This document shows positions 38,093 to 46,511 of a stretch of DNA of 64,000 nucleotides, piece after piece (position 1 is the first letter of the stretch; each line of letters starts with the position of its first letter). The DNA lies in the NCBI GenBank assembly GCA_050734185.1, contig JBOHUE010000157.1, positions 1-64,000 of the forward strand. Reading direction: 5' to 3'. The DNA is from JAFALX01 sp050734185 (GTDB taxonomy: Bacteria; Chloroflexota; Dormibacteria; Aeolococcales; Aeolococcaceae). A program made the position numbers and the translations under genes. The notes beneath the pieces were generated by a model. The model saw nothing but the letters and a program-made list of their open reading frames with translations. It did not search any database and had not been told where the DNA came from.

Positions 38093-40276
38093 TCAGTGTG
38101 CCTCGCGGACCTCTGCTACTGCTTTGTCGTCCTCGGAATCCGCGAGCGAACGCGCCACGTACACCGCGACGTCGTCCACCGCGATCTTCTCGCCGAGGTC
38201 CTTGCTGGAGATGCCCTCGTCGAACATCGCCAGGCAGTACGGGCACGCGGTCGCCACCTTCGATGCCTCGGTGTCCACCGCCTGCTGCACTCGGGCGTGG
38301 TTGACGCGCGGCTGCTCCTCCTCCATCCACATGCGCCCGCCGCCCGCGCCGCAGCACATGCCCTCGCTGCGACTGCGCGCCATCTCCACGATGCGCAGCC
38401 CGGGGATGCGTTCGAGGATGTCTCGCGGCGGCGCGAAGATGTCGTTCCAGCGCCCGATGTAGCAGGAGTCGTGGTACGTGATCGTCTCCTGCTGCGCCTT
38501 CGACTCGTCCAGCCGCAGACGCCCCGACTTCAGCAGCGCATCGATCACCTGCGTGTGGTGCTGCACCTCGTAATGGCCGCCGAAGTCCGGATACTCATTG
38601 AGCAGCGTGTTGAAGCAGTGCGGGCACGACGCGATGATCTTGCGCACGTGGTGCTGCTCCAGCACCTCGACGTTCGCCCGCGCGCGCTCCTGGAACAGGT
38701 ACTCGTTGCCGATGCGCCGCGCCACCTCGCCGGTGCAGCGCTCCTCGGTGCCGAGGATGGCGAAGTCAACCCCGGCAGCGCGCAGGATCTTCACCATCGC
38801 CTCGGCGATGGTGCGCGCGCGCTCGTCGAATGACGACGCGCAGCCCACCCAGTACAGGTATTCGGCGTCGGGCTTCTCGTGCAGGAACTGAACGTCGAGG
38901 TCCTTTGCCCAGTCGGCACGTGTCTGATGCGACAGGCCGTACGGATTGGAGACGTTCTCGATGTTGCGCAACGCCGTCTCCGCCTGACGCGGCATGCGCG
39001 ACTCGTCGAGCACCAGGTGACGGCGCATCTCGACGATCTTGGGCACGTGCTCGATGAGCACCGGGCACTGGTCCATGCACGCGCCGCACATCGTGCAGGC
39101 CCACAGCGTCTCGTCGCTCATGGTGCCGCCGAATAGCGGACGCGTGCCGCCGTTGCTCTCCACCGCCTGCGCCACCTGATCGGGTGCGAGCCACGAGGGC
39201 TGGAACTCACCGGGCAGGTCGTGCTGCGCGCCTTCCTCGTGGTCGCCGGTGACCCACATGCCCTCGTCCTCGTGCGCGTCGTGCGTCGTCGCCGCGTACC
39301 CGCCGGCGAGGTTCTCGTACGCGTGATCACGCAGGTCGGTGATCAGCGTCTTGGGTGACAGCGGCTTGCCCGTGTTCCATGCCGGGCAGTGCGTCTGGCA
39401 GCGACCGCACTCGGTGCACGTGTACAGGTCGAGCATGTCCTTCCACGAGAAGTGCTCGATGGCCGCGGGACCGAAGTGCTGGTCGGCCTCGTCGGGGGCG
39501 GTCATCACCGCGTCGATGTCGAGTGTCGGCAGCGCTCCCTTGGGCTTCTCGCTGCGGAAGAACACGTTGAAGACCGCGGTGATGATGTGCAGGTGCTTGC
39601 TGTATCCGAGGTACACGAGGAAGCCGAACACCAGCGTCAGGTGCAGCCAGAAGAAGATGCCGTGGAACACCACGAGCGCCTCGCTGTTCGCGCCCAGCGG
39701 CCGGAAGATGCTGGAGAAAGCCGACGCCACCGGGCGCCACTGGGCAACCGCCTCGGGCGACCGCTCGGCGATGCGCGTCGCGTAGTTGAGCTCCATCGCC
39801 AGCAGCAGGGTGCCGATCCACGCGAGGATCAGGAGCGCGTCGCGGCGATGGCTGCCGCGGAACCGGATGGGATTGATGAACAGCCGGTTGACCAGCGCCA
39901 TGACGACGCCCGCTTCGACCACCAGGAAGAACAGGTCCTGCAGGAACGCGATGGCGCCGCTGCCGGGCAGCAGATCGAAGCGGAATCCCTGCCACAGCGC
40001 CTCGATGATGCCCTGCACGATCGCGGTGAGCAGCACCACGAAGCCCCAGAAGATGAACGCGTGCAGGATGCCCGCGTAAGGCCAGCGCAACAGGCGAGCC
40101 TGCGCCAGCACGTAGACGCCGACCGCGCGCATGCGATCGGCGATGCGATCGAATCGAGCATCGCGCCGCTGCGAGCGGCGCATCAACCCCAGCAGCTTGT
40201 TCCAGCGCAAGCCCGCTGCGGCGGTCGCGGCGCCCGCGATCAGCACGAGCGCGATGGGACTAAGGAGTGCGGTCAA
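38093..40276 (-). CDS. membrane-bound iron-sulfur oxidoreductase, HdrD/DsrMK-like
   Basis: The start is TTG at 40276, inside a TTGA overlap with the hydratase stop, with GGAAGG just before; GTG at 40288 is the alternative. The N-terminal 240 residues have about five or six helices, as in NarI-like haem b domains. Two ferredoxin-type clusters follow, CTECGRCQTHCP and CTMCGACMDQCP, and two CCG-type cysteine domains with CPHCFNT and CCGAGGGRMW toward the C-terminus. Such fused proteins pass electrons between flavoproteins, often ETF from acyl-CoA dehydrogenases, and membrane quinones. The fatty acid oxidation neighbours support that use; the direct partner is not in the window. Confidence 0.85.
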   Translation of the reverse strand: MTALLSPIALVLIAGAATAAAGLRWNKLLGLMRRSQRRDARFDRIADRMRAVGVYVLAQARLLRWPYAGILHAFIFWGFVVLLTAIVQGIIEALWQGFRFDLLPGSGAIAFLQDLFFLVVEAGVVMALVNRLFINPIRFRGSHRRDALLILAWIGTLLLAMELNYATRIAERSPEAVAQWRPVASAFSSIFRPLGANSEALVVFHGIFFWLHLTLVFGFLVYLGYSKHLHIITAVFNVFFRSEKPKGALPTLDIDAVMTAPDEADQHFGPAAIEHFSWKDMLDLYTCTECGRCQTHCPAWNTGKPLSPKTLITDLRDHAYENLAGGYAATTHDAHEDEGMWVTGDHEEGAQHDLPGEFQPSWLAPDQVAQAVESNGGTRPLFGGTMSDETLWACTMCGACMDQCPVLIEHVPKIVEMRRHLVLDESRMPRQAETALRNIENVSNPYGLSHQTRADWAKDLDVQFLHEKPDAEYLYWVGCASSFDERARTIAEAMVKILRAAGVDFAILGTEERCTGEVARRIGNEYLFQERARANVEVLEQHHVRKIIASCPHCFNTLLNEYPDFGGHYEVQHHTQVIDALLKSGRLRLDESKAQQETITYHDSCYIGRWNDIFAPPRDILERIPGLRIVEMARSRSEGMCCGAGGGRMWMEEEQPRVNHARVQQAVDTEASKVATACPYCLAMFDEGISSKDLGEKIAVDDVAVYVARSLADSEDDKAVAEVREAH

Positions 40277-41046
40277 CGGCCCTTCCACATCGGCTGGCGC
40301 TTCTGCAGGAACGCGCTGATGCCCTCGGCCGCGTCCTCGGTGCCGAACAGCTCGGCGAACTCGCGCTGCTCCAGTGCGAGCGCATCGGCGATGGGCAGAT
40401 GCAGGCCGTCGTTCATGACGCGCTTGATCGCGGCCAGCGCGCGCGGCGCACGCGATCCCAGAAGCTCGGCCCAGCGCGCCGCGGCCTCGGTCAGGCCGCC
40501 GTCCTCGACCACCTCGGCCACGAGGCCGAGCTGCAGCGCCGAGTCGGCGTCGATGGGATCTCCGGTGAGCAGGAGCTCGCTGGCCCGCGCCCGCCCGATC
40601 AGGCGCGGCAGCCGCTGGGTGCCGCCCCAGCCGGGCATGATCCCGAGTTTGATCTCGGGCTGACCGAAGCGCGCGCTGCGCGTGGCGATGCGAACGTCGC
40701 AGGCGAGGCTGAGCTCGCAGCCGCCGCCGAACGCGACCCCGTTGACCGCGGCGATGATCGGCAGCCGGGAGCGCTCCAGGCGCAGGGTCAGGTCGACGGC
40801 GCCCCCGAGGCTGTCGTCGCCGGAGCCGAACTCGGTGATGTCCGCCCCGGCGGAGAAGAACTTCGGGCCGGCACCGGTGATCACCAGCGCGCGGCAGGTG
40901 TCGTCCGCCTCGGCGCGCTCCAGCCCCTCAGCCAGGCCACCGACCACGGCGCTGCTGATCGCGTTGGCCGGGGGATGGTCGATGGTGAGCGTGCTCGTTC
41001 CACCCTCCCGCTCCTCACGCACCACGTCGTGCAGCACTTGGGCCAT
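40273..41046 (-). CDS. enoyl-CoA hydratase/isomerase
   Basis: The 257-residue protein is a crotonase: AINGVAFGGGCELSLACDVRIA forms the oxyanion hole and acyl pocket, SARFGQPEIKLGIMPGWGGTQRLPRL has the catalytic Glu region, and the C-terminal helix ends in FLQKRQPMWKGR. It hydrates trans-2-enoyl-CoA in beta-oxidation. AGGAGG lies seven bases before the ATG. It is the first gene of the series that continues with the Fe-S oxidoreductase, SCP2 protein and hydroxyacyl-CoA dehydrogenase, which reads as a beta-oxidation operon. Confidence 0.92.
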   Translation of the reverse strand: MAQVLHDVVREEREGGTSTLTIDHPPANAISSAVVGGLAEGLERAEADDTCRALVITGAGPKFFSAGADITEFGSGDDSLGGAVDLTLRLERSRLPIIAAVNGVAFGGGCELSLACDVRIATRSARFGQPEIKLGIMPGWGGTQRLPRLIGRARASELLLTGDPIDADSALQLGLVAEVVEDGGLTEAAARWAELLGSRAPRALAAIKRVMNDGLHLPIADALALEQREFAELFGTEDAAEGISAFLQKRQPMWKGR

Positions 41047-41199
41047 GCGTCAGCCTCCTACGATCCTCGCGTCCGGGCCACGCGGTCGGTCATACCGCAA
41101 ACGATCGTCCCTGCGTCAGCGCCATCGGGCCTGGCCCTGAGCTTGTGGCCCGTGCGGACTCGGCGTTAGTGGGCTCGAAGCGTGGTATCGGGAGGGACC

Positions 41200-41215
41200 A
41201 TCGCAAGCTTGCGAT
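41200..41215. repeat. 16-base perfect palindrome
   Basis: ATCGCAAGCTTGCGAT reads the same on both strands. It lies about 155 bases before the hydratase start and could be an operator or a relic of recombination. Confidence 0.45.
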
Positions 41216-41777
41216 CTGGGGATCGACTGAGCGAGTGGAGGATGAGCACGGCCGTACCGCCGCTGGGCCGTCCTGACGGCGCCGGCAAAGCTGCTGTCGT
41301 CGATGTCTGGGAGAAACGCACCAGGTTGTTCAATCCGCTAAACGGACGCCGCTGAAAAGGCCCAGGAGGCTCGGAACGAGGACGAGTCCATGTCACAGAC
41401 CTTGGCTCGGCGGGCCCTGTCCGCTCGCGCCGGACAAGCGGTCAGCATCCGCGATGACACGGCACTGGGTGGAACCATCACGTAGTCGTGGGTGGGCCTA
41501 TCGGCTGGCGCTCGACATTGCTGCGTGAGCTGGCGGAGCTCTACTCCGGCCTCGACCGTAAATCCGCACCGCCTCCCGCTATAGGAAGAATTCGCTTCTT
41601 TTCCATTAGTCGACCCTCCGAGGCGAGAATCCATAGCGGGGCGGTCGCAGGGAGACCAGACTCCCTCCACTGGGGGCTGTTTGCGCCGCGCAACAGTGGC
41701 CCTGGCAAGCCGGCCCGCCAACCAGGCCATCCACACCCAGGCGGGCGCCCAGGACCTGCGCGACCACAAAAGAAGCG

Positions 41778-41807
41778 TTGCTACACGAACGGGTGTTCGC
41801 TTATCCT
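41778..41807 (+). promoter_or_regulatory. promoter of the dCTP deaminase operon
   Basis: TTGCTA at 41778–41783 and TATCCT at 41802–41807 are separated by 18 bases. The predicted start near 41814 leaves a leader of about 38 bases before the ATG at 41852. The spacer holds a LexA-type operator. Confidence 0.55.
41786..41799. promoter_or_regulatory. LexA/SOS box (CGAAC-N4-GTTCG)
   Basis: CGAACGGGTGTTCG is a perfect match to the Gram-positive/actinobacterial LexA consensus CGAACRNRYGTTCG. It fills the spacer between the −35 and −10 hexamers of the deaminase promoter, where a bound repressor would block RNA polymerase. Confidence 0.75.
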
Positions 41808-41851
41808 AGCGGTGCCTAGCATCCAGCTTTGGAGACGTCACTTTTCTTGCC

Positions 41852-43426
41852 ATGACCCCGCTTCCGCCTAACTACTCGCCAGAACTAATCTTCGGAGTAA
41901 TCGGACCTGCTGGCGCGGACCTGGGTGGAGTCAGCACAGCTCTTGAGAATGAGTTGCAGCGATACCGATACAAGGCGAAGATCCTGCTGGTAAGTGACCT
42001 TTTTAGGTCGCTTCCTGGCTTTGATCACCTGGGTGGAATCACTCGACCACGAGGCCTGAACGACTATGAGGTCCTGATGTCGGCGGGCGATGCCATAAGA
42101 CGTCGAGCGAACCGGAAAGACGCCGCAATTCTCATGGCCCTAACTAGCATCATCGATTCGCACGGCGATTGGACGAAGGAGCCGCGAGACACTGCCTGGA
42201 TTCTGAACTCAATCAAAACTCCTCAGGAAGCGGACCTACTCAATGTCGTATACGGTGGACGCTGCTGGCTGTTATCAGTGTTTACGAAGCGAGAGAGCCG
42301 TATTCAGCAAATAGCCGACGAACTCGCGAGGCAGCGCGGAGGCACCGTCGGGAGAGTGGAGACTCAAGAAGCGGCCGACCTTGTGGAACGCGACGAGGGC
42401 GGTGTCACCATCGACGAATTCGGTCAGAACGTCGGGGAAGCCTTCCCGCTCGGCGACTACTTCATAGACGTCGACAGAGACGACTTACAGGCACAGTTGC
42501 AAAGGTTTCTTCGCCTTGTCTTTGCTGACCCATTTATGACGCCACAGCGCGATGAACAACTCATGTTTGTCGCGTACGGAGCTGCAATGCGTTCGGCATC
42601 GCTTTCCAGGCAGGTGGGGGCGGCGATCTCGGTCGAAGACGGCGCCATCGTCGCCATTGGGGCAAACGAAGTACCTAAGGCCGGAGGTGGTCAATATTGG
42701 GCTGAAGACTCCAATGCGAAGGCGACTGATGATGGCAGGCAATTTCGACAGGCAGAGGATCTGAGCGAGACAACGAAGGACGCAATGGTCCGCGAGCTGC
42801 TGGCCTCAATTGAAGAACTACTCAAGGATCCGGTTGATTCAGTTTTCGCGTCGCTTGATCGCAAGAAGCTTCGGGTGTTTGATCTCCTCGAGTTCTATCG
42901 TGAGATGCATGCGGAGATGGCCGCGGTCATCGACGCGGCTCGCCGAGGGGTGTCAATTCGCGAGGGCACGTTAGCCACTACAACCTTCCCCTGCCACGAC
43001 TGCGCTAAGCACATTATCGGGGCGGGCATTAGACGCGTGCTCTTCATACAGCCATACGTGAAGAGCCGAGCGGCTGAACTCCATCGCGACGCACTAGTTA
43101 TAGGTCATGAGCGCCCGATAGACGTTATATTTCAGGGCAACCCCGTGACCTTCGAGACGTACCGCGGGATAGCCCCCAAACGCTACATCGAAGTCTTTCG
43201 AATGCCGGCCCGAAAGGTGGCTGGGACTCAGGTCACCTGGCGCGAAGGCGTTGCCGAGCCACGCACTGGGTTGCTGGGATCGAAGCTAACGCAGTTTGAG
43301 GTTGTAGAGGCAGAGCGTGCTGGACAGTGGTCAGGAGTTGTGGTGCGCGAGCAAGTTTTGGGAAAGAGACTACCCACAATAATCAAGGCCTTAGAGGAGG
43401 CTATCAATGCAGAACGGACCACATGA
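41852..43426 (+). CDS. anti-phage dCTP deaminase (AvcD-like)
   Basis: The 524-residue protein has two parts. The N-terminal half (about 1–230) is a P-loop-kinase-like domain that starts with LIFGVIGPAGADLGG, where the Walker A Lys is not obvious. The C-terminal half is a zinc deaminase with His353-Ala-Glu355 (MHAEM) and Pro380-Cys381-x-x-Cys384 (PCHDC), the metal and proton-shuttle residues. This two-domain layout is that of the AvcD/DCD anti-phage deaminases, which deplete dCTP during infection. The base use is poorer in GC than in the flanks (about half GC in lines sampled). It overlaps a 64-residue gene by 20 bases. Confidence 0.88.
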   Translation: MTPLPPNYSPELIFGVIGPAGADLGGVSTALENELQRYRYKAKILLVSDLFRSLPGFDHLGGITRPRGLNDYEVLMSAGDAIRRRANRKDAAILMALTSIIDSHGDWTKEPRDTAWILNSIKTPQEADLLNVVYGGRCWLLSVFTKRESRIQQIADELARQRGGTVGRVETQEAADLVERDEGGVTIDEFGQNVGEAFPLGDYFIDVDRDDLQAQLQRFLRLVFADPFMTPQRDEQLMFVAYGAAMRSASLSRQVGAAISVEDGAIVAIGANEVPKAGGGQYWAEDSNAKATDDGRQFRQAEDLSETTKDAMVRELLASIEELLKDPVDSVFASLDRKKLRVFDLLEFYREMHAEMAAVIDAARRGVSIREGTLATTTFPCHDCAKHIIGAGIRRVLFIQPYVKSRAAELHRDALVIGHERPIDVIFQGNPVTFETYRGIAPKRYIEVFRMPARKVAGTQVTWREGVAEPRTGLLGSKLTQFEVVEAERAGQWSGVVVREQVLGKRLPTIIKALEEAINAERTT

Positions 43427-43601
43427 GACTCTGTCGACCCCGGACGCGGGTGGCGAAGCGGTAACTCGAGTAGGAACGCGAGCGCAACAGGCCAGCGAAT
43501 CGTGGCCCGATTGGTTGAAACGTGCGGTTGAGTCACACGAGAAAGCATTCGAGAGTGAGAAGAAGCGCAATGGCGACGGAGATAGCTCGGGAATGGCTTA
43601 A
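43407..43601 (+). CDS. small hydrophilic protein coupled to the deaminase gene
   Basis: The 64-residue frame has GAGGAGG at 43394–43400 and an ATG six bases later, one of the best ribosome binding sites in the window, and overlaps the deaminase stop by 20 bases. The product is hydrophilic with SWPDWLKRAVESHEKAFESEKK as a likely amphipathic, charged helix (about residues 31–52). No family is recognised. Its placing suggests a partner or control protein for the deaminase. Confidence 0.65.
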   Translation: MQNGPHETLSTPDAGGEAVTRVGTRAQQASESWPDWLKRAVESHEKAFESEKKRNGDGDSSGMA

Positions 43602-43715
43602 ATGTTGCCCGTTTGCTTCCCTTACATAGAGAGACCGCCCCATCGGAGCGCCTTCGTCCGGTTACGCGGCGCGGATCGCTGCTGAGCCGCTAGGCGTGCA
43701 CCGGGAGAGAGAAGA

Positions 43716-45158
43716 ATGCGATTTAGCGAGTACTTCGGCGTCGCTGCCGCCGGCGTGGAGTGGTACGACCCAGTACTCACTGAGGACACTCCACTATATG
43801 TGGACCCGTTTCTTGTCTACGAAGATGCTGATCCTTTTTGGGCCAGCTCACATGACATCGTTGTCGAGTTCTTTGCGACCGCGCTGGGGCTGGTCCGCCG
43901 TGCGCCCGATAGGCGCCAGTCCGTGCATTGGCGCAAGGCGGAAAGACTTCTCACGTTCCCGGAACCCAAGGAGTTCGCGCTCGGCCTCGCTATGGGGACA
44001 CCGGTTGGGTCAGGCACGGGAAGGGAATTCGCGCATGTCATGGCAGGGGCGTTGGGCGTCGTCGCCGGAAGCGGCATCAGTCAGGTCGAGTTTGTAGAGC
44101 TGTTCACGCTCTTTGCGCAGGGGCTGGGCCCCGATCGGATCAGCGATATCCTCTGTAACATCCTCAAGGCGCAGTTCATCGGCTACACACAGTCGATTGC
44201 GAAAGAGTTGGGGATTCAGTTATCGCCGATACCGACCCGACACGTCAGGTGGAGCGCTGCGAGCACGCGGTGGGAGGACGGACTGTGTCTTCTGCCGCTA
44301 AGCCCGGTCACCAACGCAGGTATCCTCTTAACGCCGCATCGCTTCCTCAAGAACATCCCAACCGTAACGGCTCTGGGCTTCTGGAATTGGGCTGAGACGA
44401 GTGCCAGCCAAATTCTCCGCGACGACCTCAACTACGACCTCGCCGAGCATCTAAGCCGAAGCGAGCGGGAGAGGCGCGCCCGCGAGCTTGCGCATCTACG
44501 GCCGCCCCTGGCGCTTAGCTATCTGCAGCACGTGGCGGAGGATGTCGAGCACGCTCCATACAATGTTGAAGACGATCCCGACCTACTAGTTGGTTGGCAC
44601 GAGGCCGGTCGGCTCGCATTCGATCCTGGCTTGGCGCCAGATGGAGATCCACCGGAGGCTGACTTCTGCATTTGGGTAGGTGATCTGCTGGATCGCTTTC
44701 GGCATGCCGTAGAGGAAACGGATTTGTGGCGCGTGCTATGGAATGACGCTTTGACGAAGCCTCGAGCTGAGAAGATTGTCCAGGCGGTTGCAGGAAGTGT
44801 TCTGGCTCCCTACTGCGAAGCCGCTGATGTTGACCTATCGCGTGAGGCGAATATCGGTCGCGGCGCGGTCGATTTCAAGTTCGCTCGAGGCTGGAAGAAG
44901 CGCGCTCTCACGGAAGCTAAGTTGATATCAAGCAGTCATTTCGACAAGGGAGCCGGAAAGCAACTACCTCAGTATCTGAAAAGTGAACGCATCGAGTGCG
45001 GGTACTATTTGTGTGTTGGATTCTTCAACGGCGATTTCGAAGGCGATCGCCTATCCAGAGTTACTGAAACGTGTCGGGTGTTATCCGAGCAAATGGGACG
45101 TCCGATAGCTCCAGTCATCGTTGATGCTAGACCCAAGGAATCCGCCTCAAAGTTGTAG
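43716..45158 (+). CDS. uncharacterised island protein with PD-(D/E)XK nuclease-like C-terminus
   Basis: The 480-residue protein starts at ATG after a purine-rich GGGAGAGAGAAG. It has no signal or membrane segment. The first 60 residues hold YFGV and YDPVLTEDTPLYVDPFLVYED, which look like a conserved family start. Near residues 385–430 a strand-loop-strand reads GRGAVDFKF, then ALTEAKL and KQLPQYLKSE; the Asp, Glu-x-Lys and Gln spacing is that of PD-(D/E)XK nucleases. A DNA- or RNA-cutting defence role is likely but inferred. A 22-base tandem repeat and hairpin follow the stop. Confidence 0.65.
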   Translation: MRFSEYFGVAAAGVEWYDPVLTEDTPLYVDPFLVYEDADPFWASSHDIVVEFFATALGLVRRAPDRRQSVHWRKAERLLTFPEPKEFALGLAMGTPVGSGTGREFAHVMAGALGVVAGSGISQVEFVELFTLFAQGLGPDRISDILCNILKAQFIGYTQSIAKELGIQLSPIPTRHVRWSAASTRWEDGLCLLPLSPVTNAGILLTPHRFLKNIPTVTALGFWNWAETSASQILRDDLNYDLAEHLSRSERERRARELAHLRPPLALSYLQHVAEDVEHAPYNVEDDPDLLVGWHEAGRLAFDPGLAPDGDPPEADFCIWVGDLLDRFRHAVEETDLWRVLWNDALTKPRAEKIVQAVAGSVLAPYCEAADVDLSREANIGRGAVDFKFARGWKKRALTEAKLISSSHFDKGAGKQLPQYLKSERIECGYYLCVGFFNGDFEGDRLSRVTETCRVLSEQMGRPIAPVIVDARPKESASKL

Positions 45159-45187
45159 TCCTCCACACGGAGCTCTCCGTATCCATA

Positions 45188-45231
45188 CCGCGTTGGCCAT
45201 TACATCGCACCGCGTTGGCCATTACATCGCA
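45188..45231. repeat. two perfect tandem copies of a 22-base unit
   Basis: The unit begins CCGCGTTGGCC and ends ATCGCA; copies lie at 45188–45209 and 45210–45231 with no spacer. Two copies without a spacer are not a CRISPR array. They may be binding sites or slippage products. Confidence 0.85.
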
Positions 45232-45245
45232 GCGGGATGCTGCGA
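45227..45245 (+). repeat. hairpin TCGCAGC–GCTGCGA
   Basis: Seven-base arms at 45227–45233 and 45239–45245 enclose GGGAT. The left arm overlaps the end of the second tandem repeat. It has no T-tract, so it could be an operator or part of an RNA rather than a simple terminator. Confidence 0.6.
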
Positions 45246-45409
45246 TAACGGGCTCGCAAGTTTGATGGGGCTTGGCTACTTTGGCGTTGGTCGAGGCCAC
45301 AAGTGCCACCACGGCGTCGGTTAGCTGAGCTCCTCGGTTGTCCACGGGCCTGCTCGTCGAGACGCTCGACGCACTCTCTGGGCTCGGCTAGATTCAGCTA
45401 GAGGAGGCT

Positions 45410-45485
45410 GTGTGATAAGGCCGCGGCGCCTCATCACACCCATGTTCGTCGATTGGCCCCTCTAACCCATCACGAATGAGGCGCC
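45410..45485. repeat. nested inverted repeats before the HNH genes
   Basis: GTGTGAT (45410–45416) pairs with ATCACAC (45433–45439), and GGCGCCTCAT (45425–45434) pairs with ATGAGGCGCC (45476–45485). The two pairs overlap, so they form alternative structures about 50 bases before the first HNH gene. Confidence 0.6.
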
Positions 45486-45536
45486 GGGAATCCGTCGTAG
45501 GCGTTCGGGAGGGGCCCGTTTGCCGTCGCGTCATCC

Positions 45537-46511
45537 ATGACGCTTGACCAGCTTCGGTGGCATAGTTGCGCATACTTCGGGATGGCCGCTCAATTCGCTG
45601 ACGAGCCGGTGCGCTCCGCCGCCTTTGCATTCCTCGCCGACCAGGCGCGGATCCGCGATCAGCCGTGGCCGCCTGTACTTCCACGGTCCCTCCTGCAAGC
45701 TGGCTTTGAGTTTGGCGGTCAGCGGGTTCCGCTCGTCGGCCCGCAGGGGATCTTCAAGCCGGCGGCGCTCCCCGGAACGATCCCACTCAGCATCACCACG
45801 GCTCCACCGGTGCTGCATCACGATGCCCCATACGACGACGAGTTCGGGTACGGCCACCTCGTCTATCGCTATCGCGGCATCGATCCAAGCCATCACGAGA
45901 ACGTGGGGCTGCGATCCGCGATCAAAACGCAGACGCCGCTGATCTACTTCCACGGCATCGTTCCCGGTTCCTACCTCGCGACGTGGCCGGTGTATATCGT
46001 GGGAGATCGTCCCGAGCAGTTGGCGTTTACGGTTGCTTTCGAGCCGGGCGCTGTCGAACGGCTTCCTGAGGCGCAGCTCATGGAAGAAGACGCGAGGAGG
46101 GCATATGCAGAGCGCCTCGTCTTGCAGCGCCTCCACCAGGCTGGGTTTCGTGAGCGAGTACTGACTGCGTATCGGCGGTGCTGCGCACTGTGTCGGTTAC
46201 GACACGCACCGTTGCTCGACGCGGCCCACATCATTGCGGACGGCCGGCCACGCGGAGAGCCGGTAGTGAGCAACGGCCTGGCGCTTTGCAAACTCCATCA
46301 CGCGGCATTCGACGCGAACATCATCGGGATCCGGCCGGATCGCGTTGTCGAAGTCAGGCAGGAGGTCCTTAGTGAGACGGATGGCCCGATGCTCGTCCAC
46401 GGCTTGCAAGAGGTCCACGGGTCGCGGATCTGGACGCCGCGTTCACCGGAGCTGCAGCCAACCGCGGCCCGACTTGAGGAACGCTATGAAGAGTTCCAGA
46501 AGGCCGGGTGA
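45537..46511 (+). CDS. HNH endonuclease with N-terminal sensor-like domain
   Basis: The 324-residue protein has a zinc-bound HNH fold at its C-terminus: CALC (216–219), DAAHII with His231, Asn246 in SNGLALC and Cys251...His254. The first 170 residues contain VPLVGPQGIFKPAALPGTIPL, LVYRYRGIDP and PLIYFHGIVPGSYLATWPVYIV, a beta-rich domain seen in front of HNH domains of predicted restriction enzymes, perhaps a reader of modified DNA. No methyltransferase is adjacent, which would fit a modification-dependent (type IV) nuclease. It overlaps the next gene by GTGA. Confidence 0.8.
   Translation: MTLDQLRWHSCAYFGMAAQFADEPVRSAAFAFLADQARIRDQPWPPVLPRSLLQAGFEFGGQRVPLVGPQGIFKPAALPGTIPLSITTAPPVLHHDAPYDDEFGYGHLVYRYRGIDPSHHENVGLRSAIKTQTPLIYFHGIVPGSYLATWPVYIVGDRPEQLAFTVAFEPGAVERLPEAQLMEEDARRAYAERLVLQRLHQAGFRERVLTAYRRCCALCRLRHAPLLDAAHIIADGRPRGEPVVSNGLALCKLHHAAFDANIIGIRPDRVVEVRQEVLSETDGPMLVHGLQEVHGSRIWTPRSPELQPTAARLEERYEEFQKAG

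Larger units (their letters stand above)
41047..41851. other. 805-base intergenic stretch at the left edge of the island
   Basis: No convincing gene is seen on either strand; the short open frames lack motifs and ribosome binding sites. It holds the AGGAGG site of the hydratase gene, a 16-base palindrome at 41200–41215, and the promoter and SOS box of the deaminase gene at its right end. GC content drops from here to the right. A small RNA could be hidden here, as AvcD genes elsewhere have one upstream, but nothing in the sequence proves it. Confidence 0.5.
45159..45536. other. 378-base intergenic stretch rich in repeats
   Basis: No gene is seen. It contains two tandem copies of a 22-base unit, a 7-base hairpin right after them, and two overlapping inverted repeats nearer to the HNH genes. 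GAGGAGG occurs at 45401–45407 with no fitting start after it. Confidence 0.5.

Noticed and set aside
41047..41777. AvcI-like small RNA upstream of the deaminase
   Set aside because: No conserved structure or promoter could be seen; the idea rests only on analogy with Vibrio.
45188..45231. CRISPR array
   Set aside because: Only two direct copies, no spacers and no cas genes.
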